Positions 12,640 to 24,349 of a stretch of 64,000 bases of DNA are shown one piece after another; within the stretch, counting starts at the first letter, position 1, and the number at the start of each line of letters is the position of its first letter. The notes beneath the pieces are model-generated. The model saw nothing but the letters and a program-made list of their open reading frames with translations. It searched no databases and was not told the origin of the DNA. The translations under genes were made by a program, and so were the position numbers. The DNA is from Mycteria americana (taxonomy: Eukaryota; Chordata; Aves; Ciconiiformes; Ciconiidae), in the NCBI RefSeq assembly GCF_035582795.1, contig NC_134366.1, forward strand, positions 174,224,362-174,288,361. Reading direction: 5' to 3'.

Positions 12640-12985
12640 ACAGCTGCATGCTAATATGCACTCATATTACCCGTTTCTAATTAAACTAGAGAGCCTCCTT
12701 CTCTGATGAACTAACCCATTGGAAATTAATCAGCAGGTGACCAATACCAGAGCAAAAAGCAGGGAGAAAGACGTTGCCATCAGCTGGGCCCTGCCTGATT
12801 AGACGGGGAAGTAAAGTCTCCCAGCAAACAGGAATCGACTGCCGTGCGTTGGCCCAGCACCACATCGATCCACGCGGTCGCGTTTAGGAATGCTAATGAG
12901 CTTGCACGGAGGCAAAAGGAAATCATTTGTGTAAGAAAATACAGCTCTTGATGGGGTGTTATTACTAGGAAGAGTTGATTCAACA
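12640..12985. other. Candidate conserved non-coding element (AT-rich island)
   Basis: An AT-rich island in GC-rich surroundings contains ATGCTAAT (twice, near 12648 and 12890), CTAATTAAAC and AAATTAATCAG, typical POU and homeodomain core sites. There is no long open frame or repeat family. A developmental enhancer is an inference from site clustering. Confidence 0.3.
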
Positions 12986-13239
12986 TCGGCTCGGGAACTT
13001 CATTTTTGGGGTGGTCAAGGGGCTGCCCAGAGGAAATGCGGCAGCAGGGAAGGAAGGAGATGGTCCTTAGGCTGATCGCTGGACGTGGTGGTGGATTTGG
13101 GAAGGATGCCTGGTGCAGACCCCGCGGGCAGCAGCCCTGCCTCTGAGCTGCTCACACAGACGGGGCACGGAGGGGCCAAACAGGATACACGACCGCCCCA
13201 AAAAAGGAAAAAGCAGTCCCCATGCAGGGACAGGCCTTT

Positions 13240-13665
13240 GCCTGAAGGTTCCATCCCTCCTGTCCAACCACCTCCATCCCATTGCCCCTTCCTCCCACAG
13301 TCAACCTGCCTCCTATTACCCATCCCTCCAACTCAGCCACCTCTATCCCATTGCCTATTCCTACCACCACAACCAATTCCCAGACCCTCACAACCACCAC
13401 ACCTCACAACCACACACGCACCCCCCACATCCTCACAACCACAACCACCTCCCGTCACAACCACCTCCAGACCATTGCCTATGCCTCCAACTCAACCACC
13501 TCTATCCCGTTGCCTGTCCCTCCTGATCAACCACCTCTGCCCCATTGCCCATCCCTCCTGGTCAACCACCTCCGTTCCATTGTCCATCCTTCCCACGCAA
13601 CCACCCCACCACCAGAACCACACCTGCTGCTTCCCACAGAGCCCGACCCACACAGTATTGCTCAC
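13240..13665 (+). repeat. Degenerate pyrimidine-rich minisatellite (CAACCACCTCC family)
   Basis: A degenerate tandem array on the plus strand is built from phrases such as CAACCACCTC followed by CATCCCATTGCCC, recurring roughly every 45-60 bp, with a simpler CACAACCAC section near 13390-13460. Two frames stay open across it only because the unit lacks stops. No protein is implied. Confidence 0.75.
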
Positions 13666-13669
13666 GCTG

Positions 13670-15690
13670 GGGCCACCGTGTCTGCCCCCTCAGTTCCACC
13701 ACCTAACTTTTCAGAGCACAGAAGAGGAGCACCAGGGAGACGAGGTGCCAGATGGGTCCGGTTGCTGCAAGAGTAGACTCATTCATCTTTAACCACCGCC
13801 CAAACTTTCCCGGCTCTGTGTTTGTGATGGGCGAGAAGGAAGCCAGACCTGGGGTACCGCAGCCTCACCAGGACCTCCACACCTCCCTTCCAGCACGGCA
13901 CAGGCCCATCAATATTTCATACCTGACCTTGTGGCTTTGGCAGCCTCTTGCTTGGTTTTCACTGCAGTTTTCTTCACTCCTCCTCCGCTGTCTGTTTGGT
14001 GCTTCCTCAGCCTGCACTAATGCCCGGTCCCAGGAGGCTCTCGGGACCCCCATGCTGGCTCCTGAAATATTCATGGGGCAGGAACCTCTGGCCAGGAAGG
14101 CTGCACAGGGCAACCTTGCCTGCAATGGCAGTGTGAGCATGGCCCCCAGCACATTAGGTGGTGGAGCATCCTTCCCTCCTCTCCTTCCCCAGCCCGTCCC
14201 AGAACAGGGCACATGAAGAGGCACCCCCAGCAAGAACCCTTTTGGAGAGAGCATTAGCTGAGCTAATTGCAATTAAAAATGACTTCCTGAGTGTCTCCTG
14301 TCTGCCCTTGCAATGAGATAAGAAGAGGGGAGGGAAGAAATAAGCAGCAGAGCCCTTATTTTAGGGACTGTGGATAACCACAAAGGAAAATCATTTTAAT
14401 TTTGGTTTATTCCCTCTTTTTCCCAAAGGCAATGCTGTCCCAGAAAGGCTTCACTGTTAAAAGGAGACAGTACCTCTGCAGCCACCACGCTCACCAGGGA
14501 TGGAGGACCTCATTCAGGTCACCCGAGGCCTTTTTCTCCTCTGTGGTCACGGTGGCAAGGCTTGTGTCTCCTCTCCTGAATTCAACTCTTTCTGTTGTGC
14601 TCTGGAGGTGCTGGGCTTTGCTGTGCATCAAGTCACCTCCCCAAATGGGAGGTGAGCCCAGCCTGGTCCTCCCTCTCCCACTATCCCACGAGGATTTCTT
14701 GCACGGACCCCAGCCAGGAGCAGGGAAGGAGCAAAACTCTCCCCATTCCGCTCCCAGAGCAATTGGAGGGGGCAAACCCCAACCTCATGGCTTTCCACCC
14801 CAAACCCACTGCTTCTGGGCAGCTGGAGCACCGCAACCCACCTGGGCAACATGTCCCTTCCTTAAAACTTAATCAGCAACTGATGAATATTTCACAAAGA
14901 CAAACAGGCCAGGTAGATAGGGTCAATCTTTTATTCATGAGCATCAGGGAAGGGAAGGCTGTGGGCAGAGAGATCCAGGCTCAGCCGAGTCGTGGACATC
15001 TCCCGGTGAAGATCTTATGGCCAAGACCTCTTGCACGGCTGATGCACACCCCTGTCCTGTGGGCATCCCAGCAGCATCCATGTCAGGAGATGGAGACGTC
15101 TCACCAGTCCCTGCCATGGGGACACACAGCCATGTTCCCCTGCTGATTTTTCCCCGTGGCACCAGCTCAAGGGATGAGGCAGCGTGAAAGCCCCAGGGAA
15201 GCAACGTGGGGTGAGATGATACCAGGGCTGGGGCATATGGGCAAACCTTCTGCCAGCCCAGGAAGAAACACAACCAAACCCCCCAACTTTTGGCTCAAGC
15301 TGGGCCTAAGATTTGCCTGAATTTTCATGGAGGTCATTTTTGGAGTTGCAGGCAAGGCTGGGTTTGCTGGGGAAATGTGGTCACAGATGCTGGCCAGTAC
15401 CTTGCCCACTCCACTGTGCCCATGTCCACGTCAGGGAGCTCTTCGGCCACTTTTTTGGAAGACCAACCCTTAAACCCAAACCCTGCTCTGAATCTGAGCA
15501 ACGATGGACCAACACTGATCAGGGCAGTATCCTGACCCTCCTGCAAGGCATAAAAATGCCTCCTCCTGCATCCTGGCTTGTGAACAGTCCCCAAATCCCA
15601 TTTCCAAACCATCCCCAAACCCATTTTGCATCCACAGCCCAGGCAGGGCAGGAGCCACGCGCTGCTCCAACCTGGCTCTATTCACATGTA
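13670..15690. other. Non-coding sequence
   Basis: No supported exon. A short AT-rich patch at about 14262-14285 contains GCTAATTGCAATTAAAAATG, a homeodomain-type cluster that may be a small regulatory site. The rest is unremarkable. Confidence 0.5.
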
Positions 15691-15699
15691 ACAGACGCG

Positions 15700-16112
15700 A
15701 GTCCCTCTGTAATAACACGTTTAATTAAACGCAGCCTGGCCACAAAGGCTGGCCTGACATTTAACTGACATCTGAGAAGATGCTAACGAGAAAGACGTTA
15801 ATTATCCAGCTTATTAGATGTCCGCATTATTAACATAACCCTGACGGAATTAACTTGATACAAACTATCCCACAAATATTAATTGCCTAAAACTTCCTCG
15901 TAACTCGAAGGTATTAATAAGACAGTAATTATGTATGGATTGTATAGCTGCAAGTTAATGACATGGCAATTTGATTTGTCTCTGAGAAACACGATAAACC
16001 CAAGGAAGTGTTCTCCGAACAATCAATTGATATTTAATTAACGGACAGAACCTGTCGGCGTAAATCTAAATTAAACGCCCGCAACGCCTCGTTCGAAGTG
16101 TTATGACAAAGG
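15700..16112. other. Strong candidate conserved non-coding element / enhancer
   Basis: About 400 bp of sharply AT-richer sequence lies within GC-rich DNA. It is non-repetitive and has no supported open frame. It holds TTAATTAA (15721-15728), TAATTA at 15799-15804, 15926-15931 and 16035-16040, and further TTAAT and CAATTTG cores. Such dense homeodomain-site islands with abrupt edges near developmental transcription-factor genes are typical of vertebrate conserved enhancers. MAFA, whose 3' side faces this element about 8 kb away, is the obvious candidate target. Conservation itself was not tested. Confidence 0.45.
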
Positions 16113-16114
16113 CT

Positions 16115-17045
16115 CCTGGGATGTGCTGGTATGGCAGGGGTCTCCTGCACCACATGGTGGGGATGCTGCTGGAGACGGTGGCTGCCAGTATCTCCAAACC
16201 CTCCCTTCCCAATGCATGGGACCATGGATGTGTTCCTCTTCCTCCTCTTCTTCCTCCCTGGCCCGAAGAGTCCTTGGGCTGCCCCGAGTTGATGAGAGGG
16301 AAGCGCTCACAGCCCCCTCTGCTATTTAGTGTCACGCTCACCTCCATCACAAGCCCAGATCCAGCAAACATGTCCTCAGCAGGTGCCCTTCTGGAGCTCT
16401 CGCTTGAGAAAATGGTTGAAGGTCTCAAAGGTCTTCCTGTAGGAAGAGCTTCAAGATTGCCTCTCCAGCCACCCCATCGGCTTAGCAGTAAGAGAAAGGG
16501 CTAGAGACTCATTACCAGTGTTCAAACATGAGACCAGCAAACTAAGCAGAAGTGGGAGCAATAAACTCCTGGGGTGAAAGGTGTTTGGGCATGAAAAAGC
16601 CCTCAAAAGAGGCCTCAGAAAGACAAGGACCTCCACTAAGAAGTAAGAGGGATGGTGAACATGTGGGGTGTCCACTCAGCTTGAGTTCCTGCTTTGACCT
16701 ACCTTTGATCCTGCTTCAGCCCCCAAAAGTGGCCTGGCGCTGGCAGTCTTTCCTTAGCCGGTTGATGAAAACGGTTTTCTCCCTTTGGGTTGTGCCTGCA
16801 TCGAGATGGGCTTCGCCCCTCGCAGCTGGAAGTGGGCCAGCAGCCCTGTCCCTACGGTGAGGAAGATGATGGTCCAGTTCCCCATCTCTGTAGCTGTTGA
16901 CCCCTCCACCTACCAGCATCATCCCCCAGGCAGGCAGGATGAGACCCACGGGAGCTGGGGAAGAGCTGGTCCTACGGCGCACGTCACCTAGGAGAGGTTG
17001 GCAGCTTGAGGCTCCCCTTCGCCCTCCCAGCCGCCTCCCCCACCT
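16115..17045. other. Non-coding sequence
   Basis: Short open frames on both strands with no splice or domain support. No repeats recognised. Confidence 0.5.
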
Positions 17046-17049
17046 CTCT

Positions 17050-17195
17050 TCCCTTCCCTTTATGTAAATTGAAAATAACAATTAGTTTATTTTTTGCTTG
17101 TGCAAATTACAGCTCGCGCTCCCAGGGAGCAGACAGCTGCCAGGGCTGCGCTGAGCTGCGCTCCAGCCTCGGCCTGTTACATGAATAAATAACCT
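17050..17195. other. Candidate conserved non-coding element
   Basis: A small AT-rich island (ATGTAAATTGAAAATAACAA region, then TGCAAATTAC) is followed by a GC block with E-box-like CAGCTG and TTACATGAATAAATAA. Composition suggests a regulatory element; evidence is limited. Confidence 0.25.
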
Positions 17196-17920
17196 GGTGT
17201 TGGGGGGGGGGAGATGCTCTACCTGCCCTCCCCTCTCTCCCCCGCTCTCAGCCACGGAAAGAGAGGAAGGGCCAGGGAGGGGGAGAAAACGAACAAGGAG
17301 CCTTTGGATTTCACCCCACTACGCTGATGACTTCATTGGGGAGCTTGGCAGGCAGGGATGAGGAGTTGTGGGGCCAGTGTGGGGGATGAGGGGATGCCTG
17401 GGCATTGGGGATGGTGGCACCAAGGAGAGCTGTGCTGCACGGGCACCTGGGACAGCAAAGGGCCACGGCTGATGGGACCCGATCACCACCAGACCTGAGG
17501 ACTGACACTGTCATTGCATGTTTCCCACTTGGCAATGCAGCTGGTTTCCCTATGCACACACACGGATATGCATCCCGCATCCCACTACCTGCATGCACAG
17601 TCACACATAGGTTTACACGTGTACTTGCACACATGGGTATCAGTGCACGCACCTGCATGGAGTGACGGGTAGGGATGAGTGATAGCACCCAATAAATTGT
17701 TATCAAACGTGCCTGGAGTGAGTTGGCATTGCTGGTAATCGTCGGCGTTGCATCCTCACTGGAGCTTGTCCCGGGACGGGAGGGCTGGGCAGTGCCGGGC
17801 TCCTTCTTGCTCCTCATGCATGATCCAGCGCTTCCCCTTCCTCCTGGCACAGCGGCAGCGACAGCCAACACGCGGTGCCGTGGCACTGCTCACACAGCCA
17901 CAGGGGCCTGCTGCAGGGGC
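17196..17920. other. Non-coding sequence
   Basis: Contains a G tract near 17201-17210 and an irregular CA-rich stretch (about 17550-17650). No gene supported. Confidence 0.5.
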
Positions 17921-17921
17921 A

Positions 17922-18755
17922 CATCCCATATCCCATATCCCATATCCCACATCCCACATCCCATATCCCACATCCCATATCCTGCATCCCATATCCTGCA
18001 TCCCACATCCATTATCCTGTATCCGTGCATCCTACATCCCACCTCCTGCATCCTATATCCTGCATCCCACCTTCTCCATCCCACCTCCTGCATTATATAT
18101 CTCACCTCCTGCATCCTGCCTCCTGCATCCCGCCCCCATATCCTGCATCCCATATCCTGCATCCCACATCCATTATCCTGTATCCGTGCATCCTACATCC
18201 CACCTCCTGCATCCCATATCCTGCAGCCCACCTGCTCCATCCCACCTCCTGCATCCTATATCTCACCTCCTGCATCCCACCCCCATATCCTGCATCCCAC
18301 TGCCTGCATCCCACATCCAATGTCCTGTATCTGTGCATCCCATATCCCACATCCTGCATCCTATATCCTGCATCCCACCTGCTCCATCCCACCTCCTGCA
18401 TCCCACATCCAAGGTCCTGTATCCGTGCATCCTACATCCCAACTCCTGCTTCCCATATCCTGCAGCCCACCTGCTCCATCCCACCTCCTGCATCCTATAT
18501 CTCACCTCCTGCATCCCACCCCCATATCCTGCATCCCACTTCCAATATCCTGTATCTGTGCATCCTGCATCCCACCTCCTGCATCCCATATCCTGCAGCC
18601 CATATCCTGCAGCCCACCTGCTCCATCCCACCTCCGGCATCCTATACCTGACCTCCTGCGTCCCACACCCACATCCTGCATCCCACTGCCTGCATCCCAC
18701 ATCCAATGTCCTGTATCCGTGCATCCCATATCCCACACCCTGCGTCCCACCTCCC
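17922..18755 (+). repeat. CATCC/CTCCTG minisatellite with higher-order units
   Basis: About 830 bp of tandem phrases such as CCCATATCCTGCATCCCAC. A diagnostic block TGTATC[CT]GTGCATCC recurs at 18019, 18179, 18326, 18418, 18551 and 18712, giving higher-order spacings of 160, 147, 92, 133 and 161 bp. The plus strand is almost all pyrimidine plus CA, so all three forward frames are open over long distances (over 400 codons in two of them). That is a composition effect and not coding evidence. The array should be polymorphic in length. Confidence 0.93.
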
Positions 18756-18759
18756 GCCG

Positions 18760-21700
18760 CAGCAGCATCCCTGGGCGATACAGACCCACCCAAAAGCAAG
18801 GAGTTTGGGATCAAAACCCAGCTGTGGTCCTGTTCACGGTATGCCCGGGAGCTTCCCGTGTGCCGGCTGTCGGGAAGGACCTCACCTCCTGCCGAGGTCA
18901 GGGGCGATATCGGTGCAACGGGGCCGCGCTGGCTGGGGCAAGGCAGAGGGCTCTGCACTCTGCTAGGAATAAATCCCAGCCGGAGGGATGAGCTGTGCAA
19001 GTGCCAAAGCAAGTGAGCCCATGAGCTGGCAGAAGCAAATGACTTCTGTTTTGCCAAGGTGATGTATGTGTGTATACATATATGTATTTTTATACATATA
19101 TGTATTTGTATATGGTGAGCAGGACAGCGTTTGGCTCCTGGGGACGCGGGAGCATTCAGGAGGCAGCCAGGCCCAGAGCGCAGGAGGGAGCGCGCAAAAG
19201 GCAAACTTCGGCTGAGCCAGAATACAAAGATCGGCTCGAGCCAAAAAATATCAGCTCCGAGCCGAGCCCGGGCACAGCTCGCAGCGGGTCAGCCCTGAGG
19301 GCGGCCTCTCAGAGCCAGCACCGCAAACCGCCGGGGGTTTCGTTTTGTTGGGAGATTTATTTTGCTGGGAATTTAATTAATTTGCGCTTTTGCAGTACAC
19401 GCAGCCCCCAAATTCCTGCGTGCCCAGCAGCCCACCCCGCTTCCTAACCGTGATTTAATATCCCAGGGCTGGACTTATCACGTTACCAAGATGTCGGGAC
19501 TTTGTGCGGAACACGCTGCAGCGGCGCGGTGGCAAACCTGCCGGGTATTAGCATCAATAATTGAGGAGGAAGGAGCAAGGGGTACTTTGGCAATGCCGCA
19601 TCGATCGGCCTGTTGCGGTTTTCTGCCTGTTTGCAGAAACCCGGTTATCTGCAACGATCCAGCTAATCGCTACTCCGGGATGACACGGAGCGCGCGGCCC
19701 CGGTTGGTGGGTGGCTTTGCCGGGGGTTGTAACCGGTGCCAGGCACCCGTGTGTGCTCGGGCGAGGTGCCTCAGGGTGCTGCTGTGTTTGGGACCGAGCA
19801 TCCCCCAAAATCACCCTTCTGCCTGGTGGGAGGAGGGTGTAAAACCCATCAGCAGGGACGGCTGGAGGAGTTGCGGCCGTTTCCCAGCCCAGCGATGCCC
19901 GCGGTGCTTCAAGCGCGGGTCGAGGTGCGAGTAAAGCTTGAAAATGGGTTTTAAAAGCTCTGCGGGAGGGTGGTGTGGAGGGGACCAGGTGCCAACCCCC
20001 GGGGCTTGTCCCCACACCCCCACCTCGAGAGCCAGCCACCTCTTGGTGCACCCCATGGGGTTGGGGTGAGGCCATGGGGCTGCTGCTTTCCCCTGCCCTG
20101 AGGCCGCAGGGCCAGGCTGGAGCCGGGGTGCAGGAGACACCCAGAAGAGGTGCAGGGGCTGCAGATCCTCGGAGGGAGCATGCGGGGGTCCTGAGGTCCT
20201 GCAACCCCATGCAGACCCCAAAGAGTAGCAACTGCTCAGGGAAGGGGGCTCCAGCCCCTCTCAGAGATCAGGGGAAAGGTGGGGGGGGGGGAAGCTTTAA
20301 AGAGATCAGAGCAACCCAAAAATCCACGCACCCTCCTGCAACACACATACGTAGCACCCTGCAAACATCCGCAGCCCTGCGGCACGCTGCACGGGTGACA
20401 CACGCTGACATGCCACCCCATCCCGCAACACACACACATTCCCCCCCCCCGACCCAAAACATGGGCCAACGCCTTCTGACCACGCACAAACGCAGGGTCC
20501 TGCAGCAAAGGTCAACGTATTGCAGCCACCCCAAAAGATGCTGCAAAACCAAGCAGGGAGCACCCCGACACCCCCCACCATCAGCCCACAGTGCAGGGGA
20601 GGGCGGGGGGTTCAGCCCTCCCAGCCCCAACAAGGAGACAAGTCATAAGCCAGCCCCATTTGGGCATAAACCACTTAAATTTTTATTATGTATTCACCAG
20701 ACGGGAGCACGGAAGGCTCCAGGACAGCCACCCCCAGGCAGTGCCAGGAACCTGAGCAGCCCGGCGCAAGTCAGGGTGATGGGGATCACTGGGGGGTCCC
20801 CAGCTGCACCCCACTACGATAGGGCAGAAGGGTGCAACTCTGTCCCCAAATCTTCCCAGGGAGCTGCCGTGGGATGGGGTGCCCCGTGGAGGAGCACCAT
20901 TAACGGGTGGCAGTAACACCCTGTGTCGGGCTCCCTGGAAGTCCCCTAAGCAGGGGAATTAGCAGAAGTGCTGGAAAAAAAATAAATCAGTGGGGAAACA
21001 AAAAATAAACTAAAATAAAAATCACAGCAGTGCAAGGAGTTGGGAGTCGCATCCCTGCTCCCCTGCCCAAAGCTGCCCTCAGAGGACCGGGGATGAAGGG
21101 GAAGGGGTAACACCACGATCACCAAAATAATCTGCTCCTGGGGCAGCAACACGATGAAACCCAGGTTGCATCTTCCCCAGCTTGCTGCACCACAAAAAAA
21201 AAAAAAAAAGAAATATAAATCAAAGAGGAGGGGGGATGGAGGGGCCAAGCAGTGCTGGGCACCAAGGCAAGGGGGAAAATCAGGCACCCCCATCCCCAAA
21301 CCGCTGCCTTTGCTCTGCTGAGGCGGTGGGGAAAGGTGTCACAGGGCAGGAGGCGATCGCAGCCTCTCCACGGGCATCGCCCAGCATCACGCTGGAGCCC
21401 GGGGCGAGACCCCACGCGGCAGCGTTCCCCCAAAACCCCAAAGCCACCTCTGTGCCTCCAGCCAACCCCACCGCAGCTGGGAAAGGGGACACTGGCCCCC
21501 AGGGACACACAGGACATGCCCATGGGGAGTGTGGACCTCAGCAAGATCCAGGGGCAAGGAAATAGATGGGGGGGGGGTGACGGGGGACACGACCAAGGTC
21601 CCCGGGATGGTTTGAGGAAGGCACTGGCCCTAAACCCCTTCTTCTCCTCCCCAAACCCTCCTTATTTAGTCACGAAGCAGGCAGCTGGAAGCCCTCTGCC

Positions 21701-22635
21701 AAAAAAATGTGCCAAGAAAGGGGATGTTGGGAGGAAAAGTTGGGGGGTAACTCACTAGGGAGCTGCGATTCACCCCCCCCCCCCCCCCCAAAAAAAAAGG
21801 GGGAGAGGAGGCAATGTCCTGCGAGAAGCTGCGCAGGCAGCAGGACGGGTTATTTTTATTTGGAGCCAGGTTTGCAAAGCTTCCCCTGCTCTAAATAAAA
21901 ATAAGAATAGGGGGTGAACTCCCCCACAAACCCCCCCTTTCTGCCCAGCCCCGGTGCATCAGGCATGGGGTGAGGATCCCTCTGCGCATCCCAGCTCCCA
22001 TCCCAAAAACTGAGCCAGATATCAAGCCGAGCTCAGGCTGCTCAAAAACCCTCCGGACACAAAATAAGACTTCAAGAAGCCTGAAGCAGCTGAAGAAAAC
22101 AGGGGGAAGAAGTCTGGGGGTGCAGGGGAGGCAGAAGCAGAGGGTCCTGGGGCCACACGCACCCCGCAAAGCCTGGGGACGACGGGTCCCAGGGGGGTTG
22201 CATCAGCACAGCGGTGATTTATGGAGGGCGGCAGGAGGAAACACGCTGCAGCCAGAGTGCTGGGGCAGCTCCCGGCTAGGGACCAGCTGTGGCTGAGCCT
22301 GTGCAAAAATATAGGAGAAAAAAAAAATATATATATAGAAAAAAATTATATAAAATACTCAGAAATATGTTGGACCAAGGACTGTGTTGCAGGTTGCCCC
22401 GCTGAGCCCGGCATGGCCCGAGAAAGCTGCGAGCGGGGCAGCCGTGCTCGGGCTTCCCAGCGGCACGGAGCAGAGCTGCCAGAGCCATACGTCTCTGCAA
22501 ACAGTCCCGAAAAACCCCAAAACATTTATAAAAATACCAACCCTAAAGCTTTCCTTCAGGGAAGGTGTGTGTTTGGTTTGAGTTTTTTCCCCCCCTACCA
22601 CCTCCCTTGATTAAAAACTCAAAAGGGAGAAGCCA
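18760..22635. other. GC-rich non-coding sequence downstream of MAFA
   Basis: No supported exon. It contains a small AT repeat with TATACATATATGTATTT units (19068-19113), an AT-rich patch (22321-22360), and homopolymer runs including C17 directly followed by A9 (21773-21798). Long open frames on both strands reflect GC-rich composition. TTTATT at 20682-20687 and 21855-21860 could serve as distal minus-strand poly(A) signals for MAFA. Confidence 0.45.
21773..21803. repeat. C17-A9-G5 homopolymer junction
   Basis: Seventeen C residues run directly into nine A and then five G. Simple sequence, prone to replication slippage and sequencing error. Confidence 0.9.
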
Positions 22636-22639
22636 AAGG

Positions 22640-24349
22640 GGGAAAGAAAAAAAAAAATCATTTATTACCGTTTAAAAATCAAGCCAGCGGCTCATCGGGG
22701 CGGTGTCAAACAAGCTGGGGCCAAACTGGATCCGGCCTGGGGCGAAGGTGACTTTTCGGCGGCCGCGGGGACGAAGGTCTCCGGGGCGCCTTGGGGACAA
22801 AAAAACCCGCAGTGCCCAGCTGGAAAAAAAAAAAAGGCAGGAAAAGTGAAAAGCCAGGGTTCAGCGGGGCAGAGGCGATGGTGGTCCCTGGCTCACGAGC
22901 GATGGTCAACGCTGGATTTATCCCTGCGAGCCTCCCACGCCGCGACCCCTCGCCCGCGAGGGTTTCGCATCAGTACCAGGACTCAAAGGGAAGAAGAAGC
23001 AAACCCCAAACGAAAAGGCGATGCTGCGGGACCCCCCGGTTGAGAGAAAACCCGACCCAGGCTCTAGTTGAATATAAGTTTTTTTTTTTTTATCTTGATG
23101 CAACATCGTTAAAACCGTCACAAATCGAAACAACAGGTCGTTAAAAACGCTTCGCACGATCAGTACCTAAAATGCACCAGGCTCCCAAGCTCGCTTTGTC
23201 CGCAAGACCCTTGTGTTTTCCCCAAGATTAATTTTTTTTTTATGGTTTTTCTTTTTTAAATAAGCAACTTGTTAATAAAAAACCCCGCTCCTCTGCGCAG
23301 GATCGGCCCCGCTTTCGCTCCAAGCACAATTGCACAAATTACTATTATTTTCTTTTCGCGCAAGAAATAATGTGCATTTTCTTTCCTTCTTTCATCACCG
23401 AGGTTAAAATAATATTCCATTTCCCGAGGGTTTAATAAATAAATCTGGTGCATAGTGAGATAGCAGCCAACCGTTTGCAGTCCATATATTACTATATTGC
23501 CTTTCAGGTCACCCTAGAATTGTTACCTCTCCCCCCCCCCCCTATTTTTAAGAGCATAGATAATTTTAAATCTCTATAAAACAGTATTATTTAACCCAAT
23601 TGATTCCTGTATATAGTGCATTCGGCTTCTTCCCAACATCGTTAAATTAACTCGGATATTATTTGCATGCTATTACATACAAACTTTTTAAGACTCGTGT
23701 ATTTTTTTTTCTTTTCTAAAGGATTTTGTCGGTTTTTTTTTTTCGTAAATCACCAAGCAAAATATAGGCTCAAGGAAAAAAAAAAAACAAAAACAAAACA
23801 AACAAAAAGAAACAAAACAAAAAGGCAGAAAACTAACTAATTTCTACATATTTACAAGGGTGAATAAGTTAGATGTGGCTCAGGTTTGCCGGCCGGGGGG
23901 GGGGCGGGGGGGGTGGCGGGGCCGGGCAGGGCGCAGCGCTGCCGGGGACCCCCCCGGATGATCCGTGGGGAGACCCCTTAAAAAAAAAATCATCAAATTA
24001 GGGGTGAAACACGCAGGATAAAGGGGGGGGGGGGGAAGCCACCTGGATGGCGCTGATGCTCCCGGGGAGGGGGGGAGGCGCGCCGTACACGTCCCGCATG
24101 CAGGCTGGCTCCAGGTCCACCCCCCCCTCCTTCCTCCTCCTCTCCGGGACCCCCCCCCGCTCCGAGTCCCGATGGGTGGGGGGTGCTCAACTTCCCCCCT
24201 CACCAAAATTTCAAGAGGGGGGAAAAAAAAAAATAATAATAATAATTTTTTTTAATACAAGCAGAGGGTTTGTTCTCCCCACATGGAGGTGGGGGGGAGG
24301 AAAAAGGAGGGGACCCCCCCACGCACACCCCCCCCACCCCCCCCGGGGC
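22640..24349 (-). other. MAFA: Inferred MAFA 3'UTR
   Basis: Downstream of the MAFA stop on the minus strand come a very G-rich segment (24290-24349), a mixed GC section (23880-24290), then an AT-rich non-repetitive stretch (about 23160-23880) resembling the long conserved 3'UTRs of large Maf genes. The stretch contains many T runs and ATTTA-like elements on the minus strand. The extent is inferred from the first good AATAAA on this strand (22666-22661). A transcript would be needed to fix the end. Confidence 0.45.
22661..22666 (-). terminator. MAFA: Candidate MAFA poly(A) signal AATAAA
   Basis: TTTATT on the plus strand reads AATAAA on the minus strand, about 1.7 kb past the MAFA stop codon. 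ATTAAA at 23438-23433 is an alternative nearer signal, and two further AATAAA copies lie beyond. Which one is used cannot be told from sequence alone. Confidence 0.4.

Noticed and set aside
13085-13792. 235- and 164-codon frames rich in Pro/Thr/His
   Set aside because: They overlap the CAACCACCTCC minisatellite in different frames; no mucin-like signal peptide or splice context.
17723-19016. Two plus-strand frames over 400 codons, plus a 313-codon minus-strand frame
   Set aside because: They run through a tandem repeat whose unit lacks stops in several frames at once; composition explains them.
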